Positions 37,312 to 52,300 of a stretch of DNA of 64,000 bases are shown piece after piece. The stretch's first letter is position 1. Every line of letters starts with the position of its first letter. Location of the stretch: assembly GCA_900708905.1 (NCBI GenBank), contig CAADRB010000044.1, positions 912,463-976,462 on the forward strand, read 5' to 3'. The stretch comes from Hymenolepis diminuta (Eukaryota; Platyhelminthes; Cestoda; Cyclophyllidea; Hymenolepididae). The notes beneath the pieces are model-generated. The model made no database searches, was not told the origin of the DNA, and worked only from the letters and a program-made list of their open reading frames with translations. The position numbers were made by a program, and so were the translations under genes.

Positions 37312-40300
37312 CTACTCAAATGTAGGGCTTGAGGCTATTGTCACAACCGCGGAAGGACGACGACTTGTAATTCGACGAGATCGATGTCGCTCGCGTAGCT
37401 TTGAAGCGCTTGCTACTGGACGTCGTTCTTCCACGAGAATGGTACGTTTATTGGGCTCCCCGATTTGAGCTTTTACCCAGTTCTCCATGTTTTCGTTCAG
37501 CAGTACCACCTAAAAGGAAAAGGACGGTAAAATCAACAGACAACTTGGGATAAAGCTGCAGATATTTGCCATTTTTCGCCATGTAGTGGATCAATTCAGT
37601 AAGTGTCCTCTTTTGGTCCTCTGGATCTTTGCACATAGTTATCAAAAGGGCTATAATAAAACTTCCCATGTCTCTTTTAACCATTCTCAAAGAGTGCGGA
37701 CGGCAATTTCAATCACTGGATACGCACTGATGAGGTTTGATTAGTGACGTGATTGATAGTGACGTTACCGCTAAAATGTGTTTCGATTTCTATCCGGTAT
37801 TGTACCATTAATTTCGAGACGTTATTTCCGTCTTTGAAATATTTCGAAAGAAAGAAGGCAAGTGAAATTAACTATTTTATAGACACCTATTACTCGATAC
37901 GCAAGAAAATCGTGAATTAGAACCTGATAACAAAAATTAATGAGGAGACTGTCTGAAATGAAAACACCAAAAAAGCAAAGATACTCTAAAAGAAACTTGA
38001 CAAGTTAGTCTGCTGAATGTTTACATCCTCATTTCTCTATTCTCACTCCTGAATGAGTCACCATAAGGTAGACTTGACATATAAATTTACCTGACAGAGA
38101 TTAGACAGAATGGAATTCTACTAATTTTATTTTCCACCAGTCTTCCATTATAAATTTTAGTGCTAATCATAAATCTTAACTGTGTTAATGGTACTGCCCA
38201 AAGCTGTAAAGTTGCTTTAATATGAGGACTAACGAATAGAGGGAATCATAAGAGACTTAATAAATCTATAATGTATTTATAAGAAGAAAAATTTTCGAAA
38301 CTTGAGTAGAATTCGTAAAAAATATGTGAAAAAAAGCTAAATTTACCGATTATGGATGTTTCTACCTGGAAGTGGAGTTTACCCACTGCTAGATTAGTGG
38401 ATGATTAGGTAAGAAGGCATTCTGGAATCTCCCTTAAAAGAAACTGATCTCCTCTTACTCATTATCACTTTAGCCACTTCAGGACATGAGTTGACTGGTA
38501 TCAATTCCGCGTCATATACATATGTTGATCTCTGTGCCACTGGCGCATACACTTAGAGCAGATCAACTTTAAATTCAAGAAAAGGTAAGTACTGACCTGT
38601 TCTTGCAGTTGTGAGACAGCCCTGATGATGGAAGAAAGAGCTCTCTGGCTTTCAGTGATGAGTGAACGTACGTGAATCACTTCTTCCTTGATTCTCGCAT
38701 TACCTGCAGCGCTGTTCAACTGTTCAGACTGGCTCTGTTGGTAAAGAGGGAAAACATTATTACTACATCTCAAGGAAAATGTGTCAAAATACATCCTATT
38801 TGTCAAGATTGTATTTAACCCCTATTCTTTTATCCTTATTCTAATTAATACGATTTTACACTTTAGGAACCTGATATCCAGGCCTAGTCATTCATTTATC
38901 GCTTTCTTTATTTATCCACTTTTTGTTTATTCGCTATTTGCTATTCAGTCATTTGTCAATAAGAAGCGTTCATGATGTACGTGCTTCTTTCTTTTGAATA
39001 TCATATCTCAATTCTTCTTAGCAAATTATGAATAATTGATACTGCACTTTAGAGATTGCTATGTATCTACCCAAATAACTATACACTCATTGTATTATGG
39101 TTGTTTTTATGGTAATAACCTATTCTGTACTCAGTTGTTGCTAACGTTTCTAAGCACTTCTACTGACTTCCGTGAAGCTTGAGTTCATGTGTACGGAATA
39201 AATAATGCGGTAAGAGGTGACGAATAAGGGTTCACTATCTTGAATTAAAAAAGCACTGTGAGACATCTTTTTTAAAACCCTTCAGCATTTTTCTATCCTT
39301 TCATCACAATGCTACCGATGAGGAAGTAGCTATAAGGTTTCCTAGAGAGTATTTGCTTTCTTTTCCTGATCAATGAATACCTTAACGTATTTCCAGATCC
39401 GACCCCTAATTTATATTCCTGATCTTGTTTCACAAAATTCTACCGGTACTGGAAAATTTATAAATTGCTAACCGATTGTGATTTAAAAATCTAACCATAA
39501 TTTTTAAATCAAAATTCTGCAATTTCATATCTCAAATACGCAAATAAGTAAGCTTGATACAAATTGAACAAACCAAGGTCTTAGGGAAATTCGAAAATGC
39601 ATAGAGGATATTTTTTTAAATTGCTTGATCAAAAATTATTCAAATTAGCCATAGAAAGTCGCAGTGTTGGAAATAATTGCCGGGCGTTGTGTAATTTTCT
39701 CTCTCCGTTAATACTATTTTGTCGAAACAGCAACTTTCCCTTTAGCGCTGTCTATGATATTTTGCATTCAGTGAGGCCTAAACATTTGTGTCCCATTATG
39801 AGGAAGTTCTAATTTCGATTTTTTCCATTATTTATTTTTTAGGTATCATAAATAAAATCATTGGAGAGGCCATCAAAAACCAACTTATAACTTATTTTCT
39901 CCTGAAGATTCGTTGTATGTAAGGCATGAGAATGACAGATTCGCACACTGAAAGGAATTCCGTCAAGTATCTTAATCAATTATCGTTTACAAGGCCTAAA
40001 ATGGTCTTGTAATCCCTTGAATTTATCAGAAAACAACTACTACTGAGGCACTCAATGGATGGATTTCAAGGGGAGGACTGCTGACTCAAAGATATTGCCA
40101 TTTCAATAAAATTATAAAAATTTTCCATGAAAAAGTATTCTACTTTATAAACAGTATTAAAGCAAGCAAATCAAGTTTGATTCTAAAGTGCATTAATATC
40201 CAGTCTATCAGAGAGATAGCTGCTCTATGGGGGTAATAATCGCCAAAGATTTCAAATGGTCTAGTTCCAGACTCATTAGTTTTTATAATTCTGAAATGAG

Positions 40301-43300
40301 TAGTGAGGAAGAAAATATCCCGTCTGCCATGAAACAAATCTCCCTATCCTTTCCCAAATTAAGTACTTTTGCATCTGCCTGACCAAATAGTGCGGTGTAT
40401 ATTGGTTTTGTAAATTAAAAAAATATATTTTTGTATCACTGTCTAGCAATCCTAACATCGTTCATGAAAGCCAACATCTTCCATTTTTTTCGTCCAAGTC
40501 ACCTTCAAAGCTTGTCTATAATCGAATAGAATGATTTGAGAAGTTCTGTAAAAGGACAACTATAACTAGAAGGCTTCAGTAAAAAAACATTTTAATTTCA
40601 TTTTCTCCTCCTCTTAGAATATGTATTACTGAAAGGTGTATACCTCTCACTGTCCAACTCATCTGTCCGTTACGACCTTTAGATAGAAAAAAGAAACAAA
40701 GCCAAATCTAAATCTTTTAAATCTTAGTGTGAAGACTCAGGCCAGTAATATCTTGAGAGATTTAATTAATTATGGGCTAGTTGTAACTAATTACATAACC
40801 ACAAGGACATTGTTCAGTACTGTAAAGAATGTAAATCGGGGATATTATACGTTGAATTATCATTAACTTTGATTAGTGAAGAATATAAAATTTCACCTTC
40901 TGTTATAACACTCTTAACCACAGATGAATACGTTACCTATTAGCATAATGAAGTGGATGAAGGTGTGGAATTAGATGTGCGAATAAGAAAGAAATGGTAA
41001 AAGAATATTAATCAATTTATAAATCATAATGAAGAAAAGCGTCGATCAACGACCATTCACTCTGCTATTATCTGGGGTCGTTACAAAGAAATATGAAACC
41101 ATGTCGACTAGATTTTCAGTATACTTAAGAGTTGATAGAATATGAATTGATGATAGCCTGAAGAATTCCGGATTTAGACTAACAGATGTTTTTCTTGAAT
41201 CTTGGCTTCCCATTCTACGTCCTATCAAATCTTCTACCCCTCTTTAAATATCCTTACCATCTTTCGTATTTACATGCTTCCCGGGAATAAAACCTGCAAC
41301 TAGTGTTCGTTATTTATTATAAGAACAGTCCAGTATTAACTAATAATCTGCCCCTCTTGTAAAGGTTATATATTATTCGCAACCAAAGGATTTCCAACAC
41401 ATTTTTCAGTGGATACAAGTTACTTCTTATAAATCCATAACTAAAATTATATTTTACCAGCTAATAACCAGTAAACATGAATTTCGTAAACTTTTTAGAT
41501 AGCTATGAATGACAGAGAAATCAATCAAGTCATTATTTTCAGAAAAAATAAGACCAAAATATGAGTGACAAGATTTCTGTCTTCATCTAAAATATATCCG
41601 CAGCATTCAAGGTAATGTAGACATCATTTTGTTTAAATTTACTACTCCTGGCATAATAAATATCAACAATAAATTTCGCCTAGCGCCCAAGCAGTGATTA
41701 AATATAAATTAAGTATCCCCATCCCAGTAACTTTTTCATCTATAAATATCTAAAGCACCTACTTGATTGAAACGACATATATAAAGATAGAGAAAAAAGG
41801 GAAATAGTTCGGTGTCTCTTCCCGATTTTAACACTACTCATTTAGCACGAAATATCATCCGTCACATGGACAGTAAAAAGACGAAAAATGTCTTTAAAAT
41901 CAGTAAAAGTATTTGAATTCAACTTATCGTCCACCAACTAGAACAGTTTAAAAGCTTTCCTTAGTTCGTCTAGCGTCTGAACTAAACATATCGCCTACAA
42001 TTACAGAACCATTTGTATATTAAAAAAATCATTAATTTATTTACCTGTTTTTATTAAAATCGATGAACTCAGTATTAAGAAATAGAGTTTATTGATTACT
42101 AGTATTAGTTTTAATTTAGTTAGTTAGTTAATTAGTTTTAATCATTTCTGATTTTTAATATTTAAAATTTAATATTCATTTTAAAACAAAAATAGACAAT
42201 GACAAAGAACTGAAAATTTGAACTAAACAACTGGTGTTAAAATGCGAAGGTTGGATTGCTTTATTGCCAAAATTTTGGAGATATTGAAGAGGATACCGTA
42301 AGAAGCAATTCGTGCTTAGAAGATGCCAATGCAAGGTGGAGAAAGCTAACTAAAGCAGTGCTCTTTCCAACAATACGAATTCAGCTACTGAATGACAAGG
42401 ATGAGAGAGAAAAAATTAGTAGAGTGAATCTTTAAAACAAAATCTCTGTTCATGACCAGAAGTCAGTTAAATTTAGTAATATGCTGCTGAAGAAGAAGCA
42501 ATATGTGTTCACCGGGCTGAGAAAAGAAGAATTAATCATCCTAATTTCCATTGACCAAATTCCCCTACCCTAATCTTAAACTATTTCTCCTTTGGTTTGT
42601 CTAACCATCCACTTGTTCCATTGGCATAATGTATACTATAGTTAGTAGTTCTTGAGGAAAACCGTAAGCTAGAACAAATATGCTGCGAATGCATTTCCAA
42701 GGGAGTAGAATTCACAAAGGGAGGTGTTGAATAAGGGAGGAAGTCGATAAACTGCTTAGTGGTCATGGGGCGAGTCGCACGTGGAACTATGTGAAGATGG
42801 TAATAAAGTGGATAAAAATTAAAAAATGAATCATGATAATGTATAACGCAGATATGAAATAATATTATTACTCCTGTGGAGTTTGGAATTTCCTCTTGGA
42901 TATTTCTCATTTTCAGCCCAAATATATAATTTCAACATATATTCACCAGTGTAAAAAATAGTTTATTATGGGTAAATATCACCACAAGGATGAACATGAG
43001 AAACCCAATTTGAATTTCATCCCCAGTCGATATGATGGAAGTAAACATAATAAAAAACATTTCCGACTTAATATAACGCATTGAGAATAAGAAAAGGCGA
43101 TTAACTAAGCGAACCCATGTTTGTTCCGAAAAGTAATGTCAAATGCGAATATTTTCCTATTTCGAGACAAAGAAACTGAATTTTCCTAAGAATATAATAA
43201 TAAATCTCTGTATATAGGTTGCTGAATAAAACCCAAACAGAACATACATTCCTTTTCCGATTATATCTTTTATCCCACTATAGTGATAAATGTGCATGTT

Positions 43301-46300
43301 TGCAAAGTCAGGTGTCACAGATTCGATACTGAATTGCGCTCTTTTAGCGAATTTGGTGACAAACCCTATGAATTGTCAACGAAGGGATGACAATGTAATT
43401 GAAAATACTTTCTATCAATGAGTTATCATATGTCATCTATATTTGTTTAAACAAGAGTGCAGAGCTCTAAAATTTGTCCTCTAATTTATCATATCCAGGC
43501 ATGTTAGATCGATCAGATAGCATTTATGCAACTCTCAGGAAAGTGTTAGAATTAAAACTTTCAACTAGAGAGATGGTCATTTTTTGTGAACGGGTACTTA
43601 AAGAGCTATTGATTAAAATCTTGTGTAATTAAATGAAAATCATTTAGACAGAGGAATTTACAGAGAAGTTAAAATTAAATTAACAACCTCCATTGGGATA
43701 AAATTAAGTACCAACTAAACGATGTCCACTGTAAATAAACTCAATGCGATGAGAAAAAATTCCGTTATTTGCTCTCTTTTTTGAGATCACAAGTACTGGA
43801 AACTTACTTCTATTCGTCCATTAATCACGCCTATAGTTCTCCTTAAGTGAAAGTAGATTTTAATTCTATTAATAAGTTCAAAATGAAGAAAATATAGCGT
43901 AAAAATAAGTAGTATATATTTAAGAAGACAGTTAAAACAAACTGGAATTAAACGTATATTAATTTTGCAAACCTCACTGACGTTTCTGATTAGCATTTAC
44001 CTGCTGCCTGAAAGGACTAATGGGTTTCGAACCAAAACCATCTTCTGCCTCTAGTCTCTATTCGCATCGGCTATAGAAATGATCCCTCACTTGCTCTAAT
44101 TACTCAATAACTTAATTGTATCCATATCGATCAAAGTAAATGGGAATCATTTAAACAACCTGCAATTCTTGTTAAAAGGAAAATAGTCTTTATAGAGGAT
44201 GTATGCCAGAAGGATGCTAATAACATTGAAAGATTACGCATGTCTTATTCCCCTGTTCTAAATGTAATGCAGGCACACCAAGGGCATCTTATTCTGACCA
44301 TATAAAAGCGACCTAATTGTGGTATAGTTGGCACAATATACTACACTGCTATCTAATAAATGCGTTTCCTCTCTGGGGTCTCTCAGGTCTTTATCCATAA
44401 ATGGCGATACGTTACACTTCTCATTACAGACATATTCTCAAAAGGAGGTTTTTCTATTCATACAATTGTAATTTGGTACGATTGAAGACAGGACATGATA
44501 GGAAATGTATGACTAAGGGTCTGCCCAACTGCAGCTATTTTCGAATGACTTTCACCAATTACTATTTAAAATCAATTGTAAAAATGAGTAATCTGTGATT
44601 ATAATCATAACTCAAGATCTTAAAACCATTTAAAATCTCTATATCGAGTTCAGCAGTATTTTTCTCCATCAATGTAAAACAAATTTTGATAAACAAGCTT
44701 CAATACTCTATGAATATAATTTCAGCTTTTACATGCAAAGAGTTAAGAATCGAAGAACATTTAATCAACTACTTCATTAAAAAGTTCAAATTTGCATCTT
44801 AGAATGACAAACCACCTAAATTTATATGATGAAGAAAGGTATATTACAGTATAAGCTTAATTCAAGACGTAGAAGCATTGCAATTGGAGCAGAATATCTA
44901 ACAACCAATTAGAAGTGAGAAAATATTGTAGAGCGCCTGAATCCAAGGTAAACCTTTAAATTTGTTTAAAAAGCAACATAATAGAAAAGACTGACATCCA
45001 TTGTTCAAAATACATCCCAATTAGCTAACATGTCTTACTTTGCAGTCCAACCAACCATGCAGGATATCCTAAATATGCGCTTTTAAGGCATGTAGTTATT
45101 CAGGGTATTAGTAGATACGCATAACCTTATTAAATAAAATTAAAGAATTTTTCTAAACACAAAATGCAATTTGCTCATGAGCATTTAGTGAACGGTATTA
45201 ATTTATTAAATTAACACAAGATTAATTTTCAATGTAAGAAACGGATGAAATTTACATTAAATGTATTCTAGGCTGAATTGCATGAGATAGCCGTATCTTG
45301 TCCTTAATACGGAGGGATTAGATTCTTTGATAATCTCATCTGTAATAATTATAAAGGCGGCAAATAATAAATGCCCGACTTTTAATACTCGATAGTTAAG
45401 TTCAAGGCTTTTCTAAACTTATTAAAATTCTCTTTAGTATAGCAATGTAATATATTCAGAAGCTCCAATCACTCTAAAATGTATAATAAACTTCGCTTTT
45501 CTCATAGAAACAATCTAGCCTACTTCTCAAGAACACAGTTAAGCCATAAGGAATTTCCACTGATCTTTTCATCTTATGCAAAGTTTATCAAATTTACTCA
45601 GTGGATTCGGTAGATGAATGGGAAGTGTCACCCTATTATAACAACTTTGTTACCTTGAAATTTCTTGACGTTATCTCAAGACACGTTTAAAAATTAGCAA
45701 CGCTGAGGTCTGATTATTGTTCACACAATCTTTTACACCCAAATTCTATAGCAGTACAGATTTCAAATTCAAACTCTAGAGGTAAAGAAGGAATATTATT
45801 AACAGCCATTGAAGAATGACTCTCTGTGTTTATGAAATTACTCTAGTCACATTCTTTAGGAAAATACGCTAATTTTTGTCCCTATGACTCAAACCTCAAT
45901 TTTTCATGTCTGAACGAGTTTATCGATTCTCCTGTTTTCTCTGACCGTCCCGTTTCACTTAAAAGTACACCTATACTCATATAGCGCGCATTCTTGACCA
46001 AGTTACACTGTCTTTGTATTTTCACTTTCACACACATACTTACACTCGCACTCAGATACGCGTTTAACCCTTTTTGAAGCAATATTTCAGCATTAACACA
46101 AATTTAGATATTTACCGAATTTGAACAAAGAAAATATTCTTACTTGTAGGTTCTGAAGACGCATATCAAGGACCTTCTGTGAGCGTTGAATACTATCCAG
46201 CTGTGGCAGTTGGACATTGAAGGGACTCATAAAACCCATAGGTATTCCACCCCCAGCAACTATGGAATACCTCTTCGTTCCGCTGCGGCGTCCACGTCGC

Positions 46301-49300
46301 GACGAAGCGCTTGCAGCGCCTCCCACCATTAAACTATCGTCAAGGTTACTAGCTGGAGTGCTGCGAGATTGGGGTATACCTTGAGGTAAGTCTTCTTCGG
46401 CATCTTAAGTATAATGTAAGTCGTTAATTGAAGGAAAAAATGCTCGAATAGAGGCTAAACAAATAAAATGCAGTGTTGAATCATGATGTCCCATGAAGGT
46501 AACAAAAAAGCTTCGAAGGATTCATGTTGGGAATATTTGTAATAGGTGTGGCAATCAAATCTTACTACTTAATTTGTTTTCAGATGTAAACTTGTTTCAA
46601 TTCACACGTATTCAACATCCTTGCGCAAAATATGCGTGATTGGAGGAAGACTTCTACACTTTAAACCCTCGCTACCAAATTTAAATTGAGCCGAATGAAT
46701 TTAAGAAAGTCTCAAAATTATGACGATCGAATTTTACTCACTAATCTTGCTAAAATATCAGATTTCAAAATTTGTAGATTGTGCAATTCGCATCGTAGCA
46801 TTAATCTGAAGTGATCTTGATCAGTTTATGAAATAGAAGGCACGATTTCTTTCAGATTGTTTCTCATGCCATTTCTCGTGATATTTTACAGCGTTTTATC
46901 AAGTGATGCTCTTTTTCATAAATTTAGACGTGATTTTTATCCCACCACTATGACGTCATTCATGTGTCAATATATTTGGATTGATTTCCCCATTGGTTCC
47001 TCCCATTTCCTGCATACTTATATGGATTAAAATTTCCGAATAATTCCGAGGTATTTGATGGTCATTGATAAGACAGGTACGCAATCTTCCTAATCTTTTG
47101 TCGACTCGTCGAAATTGATGTGAACATGACAGGCGCAGGTATTACTCAAGGCTTAAGCTCAAGATGTTGGCTGTTGTCACAAATCAGATTTAGGTAATCT
47201 CCGCGTGTTGTTAGTCATTCATTATTTTTAAAAATATAAACCTCATCCTTACAAATGAAATCGAATTGGTCAAACTACTCATTCCTGGTTTCACCCATCC
47301 AGTCACAACCGCTTTCTTATAGCTACAGGTTCGGGACGGGTTAAAAGAACCTGCGTGGTCATTGGTTTGGTAATTTTTAGCAAAGTAAATGCCATCTTAT
47401 TACGCGAAGCTCATGCAGGATAGTAACCAGTATATATATGTATACATCTGCTGAGGTCTCCTATTCAATTTCTAGCAGAATTCTATCTTAAACCTCATGA
47501 ACCCTTCTCAACAATATATAATTACGTGAAATCAAAGTAGCTTAAGTAACTGTCTACACGTTCAAAGATAAATTATAAGTGACCGTAAAGACATCCCAAA
47601 ATTATTGAAATGTAAGAGATTTTTTTCATGATAAAATTCAATTTATGTACTATTTGTCATATCGGGAACACAGCATAATTCAGAGTGTCTATTTTTAACA
47701 TTATAAGAATATGAGAATATTGGTTAAGAAGTAAAATTTAGAATTATGAAACCCAAATCAAGCAAACCGAATCATGGTGAACCCAGGTGGTTAAATATTC
47801 TACTAGCAAGAAATCTACTGGAAAGTTGGTTGTACCAATAGGTGGTGGAGACGTTTTTCAACCCTCTCTTTTGTAATTGAAATGAAATTTCTTAATCTTT
47901 CAGAAGAAAATAGGGAATAGAAGACCTCTATTTCTTTAGTTTTGCATTATATTAAAATATATGAAAGCAAATAAACCCTTAGCATCTTATTTATAATTCC
48001 ACCAATTAAAATTTTAAAATTTTACCATTTTAATTAGTATGTGGCTGATTACATTTTTTGAAGAGAAGAGTGTGGAGTTTCAAAAAAAACTCACAAATGA
48101 TTTAATTGGCCATTAAACAGCTTCGAAAAGATTATAGATTGAAACGATTTCTAAGTGACTTTTCTTTGAACAGTTCAATATAATTTTAATGATCCAAATT
48201 ACTGATTGAAGAGTGAACTTTGCCATAAGAATATATTCTAGACCTATATAAGTTGAAATTGATTGAATTACATATCTATTATTTCTGATGGCATTTTATT
48301 GATCTAATTCTACAACCCACAGCCTCTATTTTGACCCCAAACAATTCCTGAGCATGAAAGTGTCAACATTGTACGTGGTGCTTCGGAGCATTAATACCCT
48401 ATAGGCATCTTTCGTTGCATCATCCTCTCAGACACACAAATTCGAAGTATTAGAAATCCCACAAAAATCCTTTATTGCCGTCATTTCTCGATTAGCGTGA
48501 AACACCCCAGCTTTCCGATCAAAATTCGTCCACTTTGTTTTTCCCATAACAGCTGACAAATATCCAATACCTTACTTCCAACTATGTCGGGATATCTTAG
48601 GAAATACACGGATCTGATTTCTCTTCAAACGTTACAGAATCCTTCCAAGCTAATCACAGTGAATCACCTTCAGAAATTTATCAGATTTTCGGCAATACCG
48701 TCTGTTCTCATCCTCGAAATGGGACAAGTCCAAGTCCTCAATATGCCTGTTCCCAATCAATTATGAAGATTGTGGGTAGAATGATAACACATCGAAACAG
48801 TACCTCACATTTTCCCATTCACTTCATTTTCTTTGAAAAAACCTTCTATCACATTATTTTAAGCACTCATATTGAGAAATTTATGATATCATTTTTATTT
48901 GTCCCTCAAAGCAATATCAGCCTCTGAGAACGATATTCTGAAATGCTCTATTTGATCTTCGTGGACAGAAATATCTATATTTTTTTCGCTGCAACCTCAC
49001 CTTTAATCCATCAAAGGTTCTAAAACTTTCCCACCTAATCTAGTCTTTCGAAATAAAAATAGCTATATCTGCATGTATTCACATAAATTGACACTCCCCA
49101 CTCCCTTTTCTCAGAGCCCGGTAAGACAACCCACTAGTTATCTACCTTATCATTACATCTTATTTAGACACGCTCCCCTCTTTTGTAGGATATAAATGAG
49201 ACGATTTTCATTTAAAACTGTATTTTAATTGAAATTATGGTCACCGTTAGGTTGAGTAAATTAGATTGATAGAAGGTAATACTTTTATCGTTCTCAAAAT

Positions 49301-52300
49301 CTTTCCTCAATTCATAATTTGAGCTTAATTACAAACTTTTCAAAAAGGTAGACTGAAAAACGTAAAGAAGGTAGTTTTATACCTGTAGACTGAATCAAAT
49401 AATCACAACTAAAAATAATTTCATCGCTTTCAAAGGGAACAAAAGGACGAAAAAAGGAATAAAAAGCAACAATCATATTCAGCAGATTCCTTTTTTATTA
49501 CAAGTTGAATTTTGTTTGAACGAGATAATTTAAAAAGGAGACAAATCAAATTCTTCATCCCTTACTTCCAAATCAATAATTTTTTCAAAATATACCAAAT
49601 GTAACTGAATTTCGAATTAAAAATTTAATTTAAAAATTTAGATTTAATCAGTTTTAAACAAATTTCTCCACCAGGTATAAGTTTTATAAAAATCTGAGAT
49701 GTTAAATGTTAAAACGGGTAACAATTCATATTCGACAGATACAGACTAAAAGCCTTTTCGCCAATACATGCGCTTATCAAATTAAATATCATTAACTTAT
49801 AACTAATCGATTTACATTTAAAATTATAAAAAAATCGACAAAATGACGTGAACATTATTGACGAGCAGTACCTTATTAGGCAGGAATTAGTTTTGACCAT
49901 TCATGCGTAAGAATAATTTTATTTCGTTTATTCTGAATTTGTAAAGTAATTAATACGATAATTCTCATCTTTATAGTTCATCTTTATAACATTTTTACCG
50001 AGGTACCTCGTACGTTGCCAGACAAAGTATTCTAATATTACATGGCATTTCTTAAAATAAATTCATTTATTTCCTTATTTTGGTCATTTTGAAACTCGCG
50101 GCTATTAAACAAAACACAACAGAAGTCAATACGGCCGAACGGAAATTTTTGCAAAGATAGATTTTAATATGCTTTTTTTACATGAACGAGCTGCTTTACT
50201 ATAAGAGTTTAATTTATTACACCGATTTCTGGTTGATCGCTTTATGAACATTAGTTCTTTTTAAGTGAGATAAATATTAAACAGTTGAACGAATTGATAG
50301 ATACTAAAGAAATAAAGTGAATATAATTCATTAAGAATTAAGTTTAGGTCGAACTCTACTGAAATCAGAAATAAAAAAAATTGGTGAATACGAATAAGAA
50401 CTGCTGAACAATTATAATTTTTCACTTATAGATAAATGTTCACATTCCATATTTTGCGTTATCCTATTTAACCAGAATGTATAAACAGATGTTTTATTTT
50501 TAAATAAAAATGCACTTTATATAAACACACCAGCAAAATCCATTCCACCACCTCCACCGTACATATCCGTTGCGGTTAGGTCGTCGCCTCGGAGGTACAT
50601 ACTCTCCTTCGGTTTTTCACCTTTGACAAAAGTAAGATAAAGATCAAATAACGCCGATGGATGTAACAATTTACAAAATACGCTTTTGTACTTGGTTTGT
50701 TTGAATGGTGTAATAAAAAAAAACATGGAATTATTGCTGATAGGAAGCAACCAAAAGTTACTCCTCGTAAAGCTTTACAGACTTATTAGTATTCATGAAT
50801 GTGCCAAGTTATCAATGTACAAAAATTTTTGCAAACCAATCTTTCGAGTATAAAAGTGTCAACAGATTAGTACAAAATTGCTTGCTCAAATAGATGCAAA
50901 AAATATTATAAAAAACGGAAAGATGAGGTGATGTTTATTGAAGCCAAGAGTATTTTAAGAAGCTGTAGTGAATGTAGAGATTTAATTGAATTTTGAATAA
51001 ACAAATGATAATAAATCCGATACGATCGATATCTTTTAGGATTGCTTATGTATAAATCGAATTTCAAGAATAAACCTTACCGTAAGCATTCGTTCATCCA
51101 TTTTTTTTTATAAAAAAAGCCAAATAAAGACTATTAGCTTGTTTTTTTTAAAATAAGTAGATACATCTTAACCACTCCGCATACAGATGCATCATTTCGC
51201 TTATTTTCTTTCTTCACCTCTCCCTGCCCAGTTTATGTGTGAGATCTCTGAACCAGATCGTGGACAAAAGTTGAGTTGTAAATCTGCCGCTCAATGATAA
51301 TGCATGTGGGTATATTCGGACATATCCTACTTTCCTATCAAATGGGGCCTAACGACCAGTTTTATAACTCTCTGTGGATGGATTTTTGGCAAGTAGTTAA
51401 AAGCGGTTATTTCCTTGGCGATTAGTCGATTTAGTGAAAACAACCTACTGCGCTTTCAATAAGTATCATTTAAATGAAGAAATGGCGAATTATTTTGACA
51501 AATACTGATACATAGTAAAAGTAAGGTTAAACGGCGTTAGAGAATATGGATTTCCCCTTTTCCAACTTGCCTGAAACATATTTTAATTTATTAATACTTA
51601 CATTAATTAACAATCCGTCCACGTTTTGATTTAATTCCCGTTTTTAAGTAAAATGTAGCTTTTAGCATGGTCTGCCTAACTGCCCGGTCCTCTCGGTTGT
51701 TTTTATTATTTTCTCACCTGATTTTTGTTTAAATGGTCAAATCCCTAAGGGGAATTATTAAAAGGATCATAAAATTATCACTGCAAATAACTGTTCTATT
51801 ACCCATCCTAGATGCACTTGTTGTTACAGTTGCTCATCATTTTATTATGAGCCTCTCCAATAGATAAGACTTACTTTATGTCCTAGAGGGAGTCGTTATC
51901 GATTATTTATTTGAAATATATTAAATAAGCTCTCATTCCAAGATTATAATTAGAGCTGAGACCTATATTCTTTAGTCAAAATAAATTCAAATTTTATGCA
52001 AATAAATCTGACTACGGTTCGTCTAATAATCTACCAAAGGCCGATCCTCCTTAACTCCGTAAACTTATCATACTGAATTGCAGTCAGCAATGTTATGCAT
52101 TTTCTCTTCAATATTTTAGTTAAACATCTCAAATTTTTGGGTTAGCAGTCCAAGCTTTAGACTGACAGCTCAACACTTTAAATATCGTAATTAGTCCGTG
52201 AAAACACTTTCCCTAGTTCATAAACGCAAGCGTTTATTTCGGTTATTTCTCAGTTCCGATTGCCAATCACTTGTTCATAATGATATTAAAGCATTTATAT

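Noticed and set aside
44015..44060. GGTTCGAAACCC on the minus strand as part of a tRNA gene
   Set aside because: The T-arm-like motif is present, but the sequence at tRNA distance upstream has no acceptor or D-arm pairing and no credible A box.
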